Origin: an uncultured Selenomonadaceae bacterium
GTDB lineage: Bacteria > Bacillota > Negativicutes > Selenomonadales > Selenomonadaceae
DNA length: 9,377 bases
Reading direction: 5' to 3'
Assembly (NCBI GenBank): GCA_905235425.1
Contig: CAJOKY010000078.1
Location: 1-9,377 of the forward strand
The notes beneath the pieces were generated by a model. It searched no databases. It had not been told where the DNA came from and worked only from the letters and a program-made list of their open reading frames with translations. Below, in pieces: positions 1-6,537 of this stretch. Positions within the stretch are counted from its first letter, which is position 1; each line of letters opens with the position of its first letter. Made by a program: the position numbers and the translations under genes.

Positions 1-37
1 TTGCAATTCAAAACACTTCGTCAAGGAGGAATATTAT

Positions 38-351
38 TTGCCAACTATTAACTGGCTCGGTAAAGATAAAGTCATAAACTACGCCGCCCACGTCCCTTAT
101 CACGTCTTAAATCACCTGTACAATCACGGCGGCTCTACTGAAAATAAAATTATTCACGGCGATAATCTTTTGGCACTTAAATCACTTCTGCCGCTGTATG
201 AAGGGCGCGTTAAATGCATTTATATAGATCCGCCTTACAATGGCTCGGTCAAGTCGTCGGTCGTGAGGGAGAAGATTATTCGCGACACGATAAGTGGCTT
301 TGTATGATGTACCCGCGTCTTAAACTTCTCAAGCGCCGGTTTCTTCGATAA
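38..351 (+). pseudogene. Broken type III-like DNA methyltransferase (Mod) remnant
   Basis: An intact protein would be an N6-adenine DNA methyltransferase (Mod subunit) of a type III restriction-modification system. The TTG start has an excellent ribosome binding site (AAGGAGGA, 23-30, 7 nt spacing). The first 68 residues are Mod-like: NWLGKDKV near the start, then NKIIHGDNLLALKSLL, then the catalytic YIDPPYN motif (223-242). Directly after DPPYN the frame fails and stops at 305-307. The next Mod block continues in another frame from 241: WLGQVVGREGED, then HDKWLCMMYPRLKLLK, ending at a TAA at 349-351. Family members usually have about 20 residues between DPPYN and this block, so a deletion that is not a multiple of three explains both the missing residues and the shift. 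The target-recognition and C-terminal parts are absent, and no Res subunit is in the window. It is almost certainly non-functional. Confidence 0.8.
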
Positions 352-400
352 AACGCTGATTGATGAAAGACAGCTCGCAATAATTTTCAAGCGCCTGTTT
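329..400. repeat. 14-bp near-perfect direct repeat flanking the mod remnant end
   Basis: TCAAGCGCCGGTTT at 329-342 recurs as TCAAGCGCCTGTTT at 387-400, with 13 of 14 bases identical and 58 bp between starts. The second copy contains the rha stop codon. The 44 bases between the copies show no recognisable coding content. This may be a footprint of the rearrangement that broke mod, or the edge of an insertion; the sequence alone cannot decide. Confidence 0.5.
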
Positions 401-1025
401 TGTTTGCGGCTGTGTAAATTTTTTTATGATCTTCTTTAGTAGGCACTTTCTCTGAAAGGATACATTTAATCATAAATTCAAATTTTTCAAGTTCGTGATT
501 TTGCCACGCTTCGATTTTGTCACGACTGCCGGATTTAATATGCAAAAATTTATTCATCAATCGAGCATAAGTCATATAAAAAATTTTATCGTCAGTAGTA
601 CTTCCCTGTTCGCGAGCCAATTCAATCAATTTTTGTATAGCGTCAGTCAAAGGTCGCCAACCACGTCTTGATGCATTACGCGCCTCTTGCCACTCTGCAG
701 TTTTACGCTTGGCAAGTAATTCACGCATTTTATAAAACTGGTCTACCAATTCAGCTTTAAAATCCAAAACAATATCATTGTTTCTTAAAAGTGTCACCAA
801 GAATGTCGCTTGCTGTTCGTTAAGCTCCGCAATTACAGTCGGTCTGCCGCCGAGAGGGTTTTCCGATTTTAAATCGGAAAACTTAATTTTGCCCCAACGT
901 TCAAAACGTTCGAGATGTTTACGAATCAACCTAATAATAGATTCGTGCTGATTGTCTGTTCCTTCGGCAATGACAAGGCTGCTGGTAAAAGGTTTCTCGC
1001 CGCGAACAAATACCAATTCTTTCAT
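387..1025 (-). CDS. Rha-family phage regulatory protein
   Basis: Encodes about 212 residues resembling the Rha family, small regulators carried by temperate phages and prophages and linked to control of phage development. The N-terminal half shows the family pattern: ELVFVRGEKPFTSSLVIAEG, a helical HESIIRLIRKHLERF stretch, then ELNEQQATFLVTLLRNN and LVDQFYKMRELL. The C-terminal half (ARNASRRGWRPLTDAIQKL, then KIFYMTYARLMNKFL) is a helical extension of a type seen in phage antirepressor-like proteins; that assignment is weaker. I chose the ATG at 1023-1025 because GGAG (1034-1037 on this strand) lies 8 nt upstream. The longer GTG start at 1032-1034 would overlap that site. It diverges from an XRE repressor, as in phage immunity regions. 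The 3' end overlaps the decayed methyltransferase region. Confidence 0.8.
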   Translation of the reverse strand: MKELVFVRGEKPFTSSLVIAEGTDNQHESIIRLIRKHLERFERWGKIKFSDLKSENPLGGRPTVIAELNEQQATFLVTLLRNNDIVLDFKAELVDQFYKMRELLAKRKTAEWQEARNASRRGWRPLTDAIQKLIELAREQGSTTDDKIFYMTYARLMNKFLHIKSGSRDKIEAWQNHELEKFEFMIKCILSEKVPTKEDHKKIYTAANKTGA

Positions 1026-1037
1026 CGGAATCACTCC

Positions 1038-1066
1038 TTTAAAAATTTCCTTTCTTCTGATATAAT
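1038..1066 (+). promoter_or_regulatory. Possible weak promoter toward the XRE gene
   Basis: A consensus TATAAT (1061-1066) is preceded at 17 bp by TTTAAA (1038-1043), a poor -35 box. If used, its transcript would start near 1073 and run through both candidate operators, so the XRE protein could repress its own gene. A sequence this AT-rich yields TATAAT by chance, so support is modest. Confidence 0.3.
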
Positions 1067-1079
1067 ATTAAAAAACAAA

Positions 1080-1092
1080 GACTTTAAATGTC
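1080..1092. promoter_or_regulatory. Candidate operator O1 (imperfect dyad)
   Basis: GACTTTAAATGTC matches the site at 1114-1126 at 10 of 13 positions and has outer arms GAC/GTC. Extended by one base each side (AGAC...GTCT) it is symmetric at most positions. It lies just downstream of the predicted rha transcription start, where a bound repressor could block rha. Binding by the adjacent XRE protein is inferred. Confidence 0.45.
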
Positions 1093-1104
1093 TATTCGGC
1101 AGAT

Positions 1105-1133
1105 ATATTAACCGACATCTAATGTCCAGTCAA
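1105..1133 (-). promoter_or_regulatory. Predicted sigma-70-type promoter for the rha gene
   Basis: On the minus strand, a -35 box TTGACT (1128-1133) and a -10 box TAATAT (1105-1110) are separated by exactly 17 bp, close to the TTGACA/TATAAT consensus. Transcription would start near 1098, giving a leader of about 70 nt before the rha ATG at 1025. The spacer holds the dyad at 1114-1126, so a repressor bound there would compete with RNA polymerase. Confidence 0.65.
1114..1126. promoter_or_regulatory. Candidate operator O2 (perfect-arm dyad) inside the rha promoter
   Basis: GACATCTAATGTC has perfect 5-bp inverted arms (GACAT/ATGTC) around CTA. It occupies most of the spacer between the -35 and -10 boxes of the rha promoter, and is centred 34 bp from the similar site at 1080-1092. 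That arrangement is typical of a cI/XRE operator pair. The regulator is presumed to be the divergent XRE gene at 1161. Confidence 0.6.
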
Positions 1134-1160
1134 TACTTTTTTTGATAGGGGGAAAATTTT

Positions 1161-1382
1161 ATGTCATTTTTTTATGAGCGCTTAAGAGGGCTTCGTCTCG
1201 ATAACAAAATTATGGCTAAAACTATGGCTGAATTACTCAAAATCACTCCACGAAATTATCAACGTTATGAGCGCGGAGAAATTGATCCACCTACTTCCAA
1301 GCTTATAACTCTTGCTGATTTTTATAATGTATCAACCGATTATCTGCTGGGGCGCAGTGACAATCCTGCGCGTATAAAATAG
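1161..1382 (+). CDS. Small XRE/cI-type helix-turn-helix repressor
   Basis: Encodes a 73-residue protein that is essentially one HTH_XRE DNA-binding domain. Residues 1-17 (MSFFYERLRGLRLDNKI) form the first helix. KTMAELLKITPRNYQRYERG (about 19-39) is the helix-turn-helix, with the usual alternating pattern and the recognition-helix YQRYERG. The remainder (KLITLADFYNVSTDYLLGRSD) matches the family's closing 'a..y.vs.dyLlg..d' block. There is no extra dimerisation or peptidase domain. The start is supported by AGGGGG (1147-1152) 8 nt upstream. It is divergent from rha, and the shared control region carries two similar dyads, so it is probably the repressor of that switch. The family assignment is firm; the target is inferred. 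Confidence 0.88.
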   Translation: MSFFYERLRGLRLDNKIMAKTMAELLKITPRNYQRYERGEIDPPTSKLITLADFYNVSTDYLLGRSDNPARIK

Positions 1383-1404
1383 AGTTCAAAAAAATTCCGA
1401 GAGA

Positions 1405-1436
1405 TATAATGAAATATCAGCCGATAGGACAGGTGA
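1405..1436 (+). promoter_or_regulatory. Possible -10 box and ribosome binding site ahead of mutS2
   Basis: TATAAT at 1405-1410 has no convincing -35 box at the correct distance. AGGTGA at 1431-1436 is the only ribosome-binding-like sequence before mutS2. It sits 5 nt before an ACG codon at 1442 but 26 nt before the TTG at 1463, which bears on the choice of start codon. Confidence 0.35.
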
Positions 1437-1462
1437 TTTAGACGAAAGATTATTTTAATGTA

Positions 1463-3808
1463 TTGGAATTTGAAAAAATTCGTGTGCGTTTGGTAACCTG
1501 CGCGTCAAGCAAAATAGGAAAAGAGCTTGCCGCCGCGATAGAGCCGGACTCCGATTTTGATACGGTAGCCGAAAATTTGAAATGGACGACGGAGGCAGTA
1601 AAAATTTTTGCCGTAAATCCTCCGCCGTTGGGCGGCATTCGTGATATTCGTGAGACGCTGGAAAAAATTAAGCTCGGCAGTTCGGCAAGTTCCGAAGAAT
1701 TTTTAGACATTTTGTCGACAATGTACGCAATGCGCAACGTCAAGAAATTTTTTAAAGAAACCGAAATACCCGCGCCGAAATTAAAAAATCGCGCCGCGCA
1801 GATTGAAATACTCGGCAACCTTGAAAAGCAAATTGAAAATACGGTTGACGATCACGGGCTTGTGAAGGATACTGCAAGCGTCGAATTGCAAAAAATACGC
1901 CGTGAACTTCGCAACGCGCAGAATCGCGTTAAGACGGAAATTTTTAATATCCTGCACGACGCGGGCAAGCAGAAATATTTTCAAGACGCGATAGTTACAA
2001 TGCGCGGCGACAGGTACGTTTTGCCGGTAAAGACCGAATATAAATCGCAAATTCAAGGCATTGTGCATGACCAATCGGCTACCGGCGCGACGCTTTTCAT
2101 TGAACCAATGGCGATTGTAAATTTAAATAATGATATTCGGCAGTTGGAAGTTGAAGAGCGAAACGAAGTAGCCCGCATTCTGCGCGTGTTGAGTGACGCC
2201 GTAAGAAAAAATGTTATCGAACTTTTAATCAACACCGACATTTTGGCGGAAATTGATTTACTCTTCGCAAAGGCAAAATTGGCGTACGATTTAAACGCTA
2301 CCGAACCGATTTTGTCAAAATTCACCGACATAAAATCTGCGCGTCATCCATTAATACCGCCGAAAGAAGTTGTACCGATTGACATAAAACTTGGCGACGA
2401 ATTTACAATCCTGCTTGTCACGGGACCGAATACCGGCGGCAAAACCGTATCCATGAAGACGCTGGGACTTTTGGCGATGATGGCGCAAAGCGGCTTGTAC
2501 ATACCCGCCGCGTACAATTCACAAATTGCGGTTTACACAGATATTTACGCGGATATCGGCGACGAACAGTCAATCGAACAGAGCCTTTCAACATTTTCGG
2601 CGCATATGACAAAAATTGTAAAAATTTTAAAAGAAGTCAAGCCGACGGATTTAGTTTTAATTGACGAAATTGGCGCGGGTACAGACCCCGACGAAGGCGC
2701 GGCGCTTGCAATGTCGATATTAAGCCGCCTTTTAAAAATAAAATCGCCGACAATCGCCACGACGCATTATTCAGAGTTGAAAACCTTTGCGTACACGACA
2801 GCCGGAATTGAAAATGCTTGCGTCGAATTTAACGGCGAGACACTTCAACCGACGTACCGGCTTTTAATCGGCATACCAGGCGCAAGCAACGCCTTTGCAA
2901 TAAGTCAGCGATTGGGCTTACAACAGAGTTTGATTCGCAAGGCAAAAAAATTTCTCAAGGCGGACCACGCGAACTTTGAACAGGTTATTTCCGAGTTGGA
3001 GTCAGAGCGTACGATTTATGAACAGCGCAATATCGAAATGAAAAAGCAACAGTCACAAATTGAAAATCACGAAAAAAAGCTTGCCGAAATGCGAAGTGAA
3101 CTTGAAAAGAGTAAAGGCGAAATTTTGAAAAAGGCGCGTGAAAAATCTGCGGCAATGGTACGCGAGACAAAACGCGAGGCTGAAGAAATTATTTCGCAAC
3201 TTAAAGAGCAATTTGATGATTCAGGCGTAAAGCGTCGACAGCAGACGATTCAAAATGCGCGTGACAGACTTCGTAACGCGGAAATTGAAACTGCGCCGAT
3301 TATCCTTGCCGATAAATCCGTAGGCAAGCGCATTGATAAAACTTCATTGGAAATTGGCGACACGATTTATATTAAGCCGCTTGACCAAAACGGTAAAATT
3401 CTTTCAATCGATTTAGACGGCAACAAATTGACCGCGCAGGTCGGCGCGTTGACGACGACGGTAAAATTTTCAGACTGCAGATTTATCAGCCATGCGGAAA
3501 TTTCATCTGCGCCGAGTGTCAATGCCAATCGCGGCTCGACGGCACTTTTGCAAAAAGTTTCTACAGTCACTAGAAATTTGGATATACGCGGCATGATGGT
3601 TGACGAGGCTGAAATAGTTTGCAGTAAATTCATTGACGACGCGCAGTTGGCAGGGCTTAAGCAGGTTTTGATAATTCATGGCAAGGGGACTGGCGCATTG
3701 CGTCAGGGCGTACAAGAATTTTTACGGCGGCATCATTCTGTAGCAAATTTTGTACTTGCCGACATTGACGAAGGCGGCGCGGGTGCCACGCTGGTGACGC
3801 TGAGATAG
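1463..3808 (+). CDS. mutS2: MutS2 (Smr-domain MutS paralogue)
   Basis: MutS2 is a cytoplasmic ATPase and endonuclease that, unlike MutS, acts on recombination intermediates; in Bacillus it also has a role in rescuing collided ribosomes. The protein has 781 residues from this TTG, normal for the family. After the helical core and clamp come Walker A GPNTGGKT (321-328), Walker B LVLIDE with D401/E402, the TTHYSELK switch (H435), and IPGASNAFAISQRLG. A long charged coiled coil follows (about 505-590), and then a C-terminal Smr nuclease domain with LDIRG (706-710) and HGKGTG (739-744). No inactivating changes are visible. The start is uncertain: seven codons upstream of the TTG (KDYFNVL after ACG at 1442) fit the family N-terminus '..VLEF.KI', and the ribosome binding site fits ACG better. 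The TAG stop is also the first three bases of a heptad array. Confidence 0.95.
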   Translation: MEFEKIRVRLVTCASSKIGKELAAAIEPDSDFDTVAENLKWTTEAVKIFAVNPPPLGGIRDIRETLEKIKLGSSASSEEFLDILSTMYAMRNVKKFFKETEIPAPKLKNRAAQIEILGNLEKQIENTVDDHGLVKDTASVELQKIRRELRNAQNRVKTEIFNILHDAGKQKYFQDAIVTMRGDRYVLPVKTEYKSQIQGIVHDQSATGATLFIEPMAIVNLNNDIRQLEVEERNEVARILRVLSDAVRKNVIELLINTDILAEIDLLFAKAKLAYDLNATEPILSKFTDIKSARHPLIPPKEVVPIDIKLGDEFTILLVTGPNTGGKTVSMKTLGLLAMMAQSGLYIPAAYNSQIAVYTDIYADIGDEQSIEQSLSTFSAHMTKIVKILKEVKPTDLVLIDEIGAGTDPDEGAALAMSILSRLLKIKSPTIATTHYSELKTFAYTTAGIENACVEFNGETLQPTYRLLIGIPGASNAFAISQRLGLQQSLIRKAKKFLKADHANFEQVISELESERTIYEQRNIEMKKQQSQIENHEKKLAEMRSELEKSKGEILKKAREKSAAMVRETKREAEEIISQLKEQFDDSGVKRRQQTIQNARDRLRNAEIETAPIILADKSVGKRIDKTSLEIGDTIYIKPLDQNGKILSIDLDGNKLTAQVGALTTTVKFSDCRFISHAEISSAPSVNANRGSTALLQKVSTVTRNLDIRGMMVDEAEIVCSKFIDDAQLAGLKQVLIIHGKGTGALRQGVQEFLRRHHSVANFVLADIDEGGAGATLVTLR

Positions 3809-3924
3809 CTGTTAGCTCTTAGCTGTTAGCTCTTAGCTGTTAATGTCTAATGGCTAATAGCTAATTGCTAATAGCTAATAGCTAATCGCTAATCGCTAAT
3901 AGCTAATCGCTACTAACTAAGGAG
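3806..3924. repeat. Heptad array 1: 17 units from mutS2 stop to next RBS
   Basis: Seventeen consecutive 7-mers in one unbroken phase fill the intergenic gap. The first five alternate TAGCTGT and TAGCTCT (3806-3840). Then come TAATGTC and TAATGGC, followed by variants of TAATNGC to 3910, then TACTAAC, and finally TAAGGAG (3918-3924). The TAG of the first unit is the mutS2 stop codon, and the GGAG of the last is the ribosome binding site of the TTG at 3933 (8 nt spacing). Left units present TTAGC and right units its reverse complement GCTAA, so the two arms could pair. With a period of 7, TAG/TAA fall in all three frames. No promoter or U-tract terminator is evident here. Confidence 0.9.
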
Positions 3925-3932
3925 TTAAAATT

Positions 3933-5369
3933 TTGGAAACGATAGACCTTTCAGGTAAAGTGAAGTTTTTTATAAAATTTGGCTTGATTCTGATTTTGGC
4001 AACGGCAGGCGCGATTGGTTACGGCGTCTTTGAACATTATCACGCTTTTCACGAAATTCGCATTGAAAACGCCAAAGTCACGGGTACAATGGTTTCTGTG
4101 CGAACTTTGGTAGACGGCAAAGTCAGCGAATTTTTATTTCAAGACGGCGACGAAGTAAAAGCCGGTGACGTTATCGCGCGGCTTGAAATAAGTGTCACTG
4201 AAGAAATGATTGAGCAGTTGGAAAGCACCGTTGAACTTGCACGCCAAAATTATGAAGATTTGCTTAGAGGAACTTGGGTTAAAGTTCCTGTGGTACGAAC
4301 CCGCGCAGTTCAAACGCCGGTTTACACTGAAACGCCTCGTATAAGCGGCGGCGGCAGTGCAAATTTGGCAAGTCTTGAGGAACGCGCTAACCGTATGCGT
4401 GAACTTTATGAGATGGGCGCTGTAAGTGCTGTTGAACGTGATGCCGCAATTCGCGCTTATGAAAATGCAAAGGCTAATTCGTCCTCCTACAGTTATTCAG
4501 AATCCGGCGTGACTTACGAGACGACGTACATTGAAGAAATTGAATATATTGACGAACTTCAACCTACGCCGCCCGCAATTTTGTACGGCGCTGAAAATGC
4601 CATTAAGCAGGCGGAACTTTCATTAAACGTTGCACTGCAGGAAGCTCAGCAAACTGAAATTATAGCGCTTGTGGACGGCACGATTTATTATTCCACCGAA
4701 ACCGAAAAAAATTTACAAGCAGGCGACGTTGTAGCAAAAATCGGTGACAGCAACGAACTTTGGCTTGCCGCAGAAGTCAGCGAAGAGACTTTTAACAAAA
4801 TTCCGCTCGGCAAATTGGTAAGCTACACGATTGACGGCAATAATTTAACCGGCATTGTCATTGAAAAAATTTCGCCCGATCCCGAACCTGCAGAAATTTT
4901 TGATCCTGCCGCAGAAAATTTACCGATTGAAAATTTACCGCCTATTGAAGATTTACCTATTGAAGATTTACCGACTGAAAATTTACCTACTGAAAATGTT
5001 GAACCTGCCGCAGAAAATTTACCGATTGAACCTGCCAACACTGAAACACCTGCAGAAAATCAATCAGCGGCATTAAGTTTATTTTCAGTAGCACATGCTG
5101 AAGAAATTGCGCCTGCAGATACTCCGCCGATTGAACCTACTGCAGAAAATGTACCGGCTGAAAATGCCGATACACCACCTGCCGAAAGTCAACCTGTCGA
5201 ACCTGCAAGCGCTGAAAATGTTATGGAACCGTCAATGCCGAAGGTTTTAGAAAATCAGACGGACGCACCTCCGCGCAACGATAAATTTATTCTGTACGTG
5301 TCACTGCCTACGGAAAGAAATTTTGAGTGCCGCCCCAACACTACAACGACGTTAAGAGTGAGAATTTAA
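3933..5369 (+). CDS. HlyD/EmrA-like membrane-fusion protein with acidic Pro/Glu-rich insert
   Basis: Encodes 478 residues of the HlyD/EmrA membrane-fusion type, periplasmic adaptors that link an inner-membrane exporter to the outer envelope. A single membrane anchor spans about 10-32 (FFIKFGLILILATAGAIGYG). A biotinyl-lipoyl half-motif follows (VRTLVDGKVSEFLFQDGDEV), then a helical hairpin of about 90-240 broken by a Ser/Tyr-rich loop. The second lipoyl half (LVDGTIYYSTETEKNLQAGDVV) leads into the start of the barrel (WLAAEVSEETFNKI). Normally the barrel would then be contiguous, but residues about 316-447 are a low-complexity acidic insert, after which FILYVSLPTERNFECRP resumes the fold. The TTG start is supported by the GGAG inside TAAGGAG. 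No transporter or outer-membrane partner is adjacent, so the substrate is unknown. The stop overlaps the converging gene. Confidence 0.8.
   Translation: METIDLSGKVKFFIKFGLILILATAGAIGYGVFEHYHAFHEIRIENAKVTGTMVSVRTLVDGKVSEFLFQDGDEVKAGDVIARLEISVTEEMIEQLESTVELARQNYEDLLRGTWVKVPVVRTRAVQTPVYTETPRISGGGSANLASLEERANRMRELYEMGAVSAVERDAAIRAYENAKANSSSYSYSESGVTYETTYIEEIEYIDELQPTPPAILYGAENAIKQAELSLNVALQEAQQTEIIALVDGTIYYSTETEKNLQAGDVVAKIGDSNELWLAAEVSEETFNKIPLGKLVSYTIDGNNLTGIVIEKISPDPEPAEIFDPAAENLPIENLPPIEDLPIEDLPTENLPTENVEPAAENLPIEPANTETPAENQSAALSLFSVAHAEEIAPADTPPIEPTAENVPAENADTPPAESQPVEPASAENVMEPSMPKVLENQTDAPPRNDKFILYVSLPTERNFECRPNTTTTLRVRI
4902..5030 (+). repeat. 15-bp in-frame coding repeats (E-N/D-L-P-I/T)
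   Basis: Variants of GAAAATTTACCGATT, 15 bp each, recur at 4914, 4929, 4947, 4962, 4977 and 5013 and encode ENLPI, EDLPI or ENLPT. A longer unit (D/E-PAAENLPIE) begins at 4902 and again at 5001, showing a larger duplication containing the smaller one. All periods are multiples of three, so copy-number change would keep the frame. The encoded segment is acidic, proline-rich and probably disordered. Confidence 0.85.
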
Positions 5370-6493
5370 AAATTGCAGAGTTCAATGAGATTTTTTGCAA
5401 AATTTTTCGGCGAAAAAATCTGCGCGGCAGCATTCAAATTTTGTCTGTAGGTTGAAACGTTTTCATCAAAATTGTTGATAAAATTTTTTAGCGCGGCGTC
5501 CAATGCCTTCAAATTGCCGCTTTCAAAAATTTCACCAATGCGGTAATTCTGCCAAACTTCGGGATTAATTTCACTCGACGCAATAACCGGCTTTTTGTAG
5601 CCAATCGCATTAAAAAGCATGGCGCTCCAATGGTAGCGATAACGCGGCGCCGAGTACGGCATTAAAAGCGCGTCGACATTTAAAATGGCGCGTTGCCAAT
5701 CAGCGCCGATTAAACTTTTGTGCAGAAACGTCAAGCCGCTGTAATTTTTATACTGCGCGATAATTTTTTCAAAATCTTCTGCGTCCTCTTCGTGTATGGT
5801 TGAACCTTGTACAAGCAAATTTACCTTGCGATTATAAGCGGCGTTTATGAAGACATTGAGAAGACCGCGCAGATTTTTTTCACGTCGATATTGACCGAAA
5901 AAGCCGATTTGCAATTCCTCTTCAACCTGCCGCTCAAAAAGTTCAACGTCACGCGGCGTATAAGTCGGCGGGTATATCGGAAAAATATTTTTAGGCTTAT
6001 CGGCGAAAAAATTTTTATCCAAAGTCAAGACGCAAAGTTTCACGTTACGGTACGGCAAAAGTTTTTCCGCCTGTTCAAAAAAATTTGCAGATTCATTGGG
6101 GTTAATTCCGTGCAGGATAAAAATCAGTGGCACGGAAATTTTTTTTAAGCTGCTGTGATTGAGTGCGCGAAGATATCGATAAGTTGAAGTTGGAACAATC
6201 AGCGCGTCGAAATTTTTTTGTGCGTCGAAAAGTTGACTGTACCAACGCTGACGATTAATTTCACGCTTGATTGAGGCGGCGATTTTTTTTAAGCCGCGCG
6301 ACGTATTGTAAACTACGGCGTCACCTGCAAGCTTGACGGCGGGAACTTTGTAATCAAATTTAAAAATAAAATTAGCGGGTATGTAAAAATTCACGTCGTG
6401 ACCGAGCGATAAAAATTCTTCAACCAAAATTCTATCGAAATCGACTTCGTGACCGCCTTCAGTCATGATATTTTCAAAAATTGCAATTCGCAT
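5366..6493 (-). CDS. GT-B fold glycosyltransferase (GT4-like)
   Basis: Encodes 375 residues resembling retaining GT-B glycosyltransferases that move a sugar from a nucleotide donor onto a glycan or lipid acceptor at the cytoplasmic membrane face. The N-terminal domain begins MRIAIFENIMTEGGHEVDFDR, a GT-B style acceptor-domain start with GGHE. The C-terminal donor domain begins near IGFFGQYRREKNLRGLLNVF, with the basic RREKN positioned as in phosphate-binding loops. It continues through VDALLMPYSAPRY and LFNAIGYKKPVIASSEINPEVW. The second Glu of the GT4 E-x7-E motif appears replaced (FNAIGYKKPVIA where EA..CG.PVIA is usual), so it is a divergent member. RBS AAAGGA stands 7-8 nt upstream of the ATG. 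Its stop overlaps the preceding gene's stop by 4 bp tail to tail. Donor and acceptor cannot be told. Confidence 0.75.
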   Translation of the reverse strand: MRIAIFENIMTEGGHEVDFDRILVEEFLSLGHDVNFYIPANFIFKFDYKVPAVKLAGDAVVYNTSRGLKKIAASIKREINRQRWYSQLFDAQKNFDALIVPTSTYRYLRALNHSSLKKISVPLIFILHGINPNESANFFEQAEKLLPYRNVKLCVLTLDKNFFADKPKNIFPIYPPTYTPRDVELFERQVEEELQIGFFGQYRREKNLRGLLNVFINAAYNRKVNLLVQGSTIHEEDAEDFEKIIAQYKNYSGLTFLHKSLIGADWQRAILNVDALLMPYSAPRYRYHWSAMLFNAIGYKKPVIASSEINPEVWQNYRIGEIFESGNLKALDAALKNFINNFDENVSTYRQNLNAAAQIFSPKNFAKNLIELCNF

Positions 6494-6511
6494 AAAAAAT
6501 CCTTTCGTTGC

Positions 6512-6537
6512 AAAAAAAAAGCTCCAAGATTCGGAGC
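6512..6537 (-). terminator. Intrinsic terminator after the TAXI gene
   Basis: On the minus strand, GCTCC-GAATCTT-GGAGC forms a 5-bp GC-rich stem (6 bp with a G-U pair) followed at once by nine T residues (6520-6512). It lies about 60 nt after the TAXI stop and 18 nt before the glycosyltransferase start. It should end the TAXI transcript; readthrough or attenuation may feed the glycosyltransferase. Confidence 0.8.

Noticed and set aside
240..250. Programmed ribosomal frameshift rescuing the methyltransferase
   Set aside because: No slippery heptamer or downstream structure is evident, and about 20 conserved residues are missing, which a frameshift cannot restore.
1032..1034. GTG as the rha start
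   Set aside because: This GTG overlaps the GGAG ribosome binding site; the ATG at 1023-1025 has correct spacing.
915..1145. Plus-strand reading frame over the rha start and control region
   Set aside because: It is antisense to rha, runs through the promoter and operators, has no ribosome binding site and no recognisable protein features.
1409..1444. MutS2 extended upstream through an in-frame TAG by readthrough or recoding
   Set aside because: ATG at 1409 is in frame with MutS2 but the ten codons before TAG (MKYQPIGQVI) do not resemble the family N-terminus; homology begins just after the TAG.
4823..5076. Overlapping repetitive reading frames on both strands
   Set aside because: They are shadows of the 15-bp coding repeats in the HlyD-like gene; neither has a start signal.
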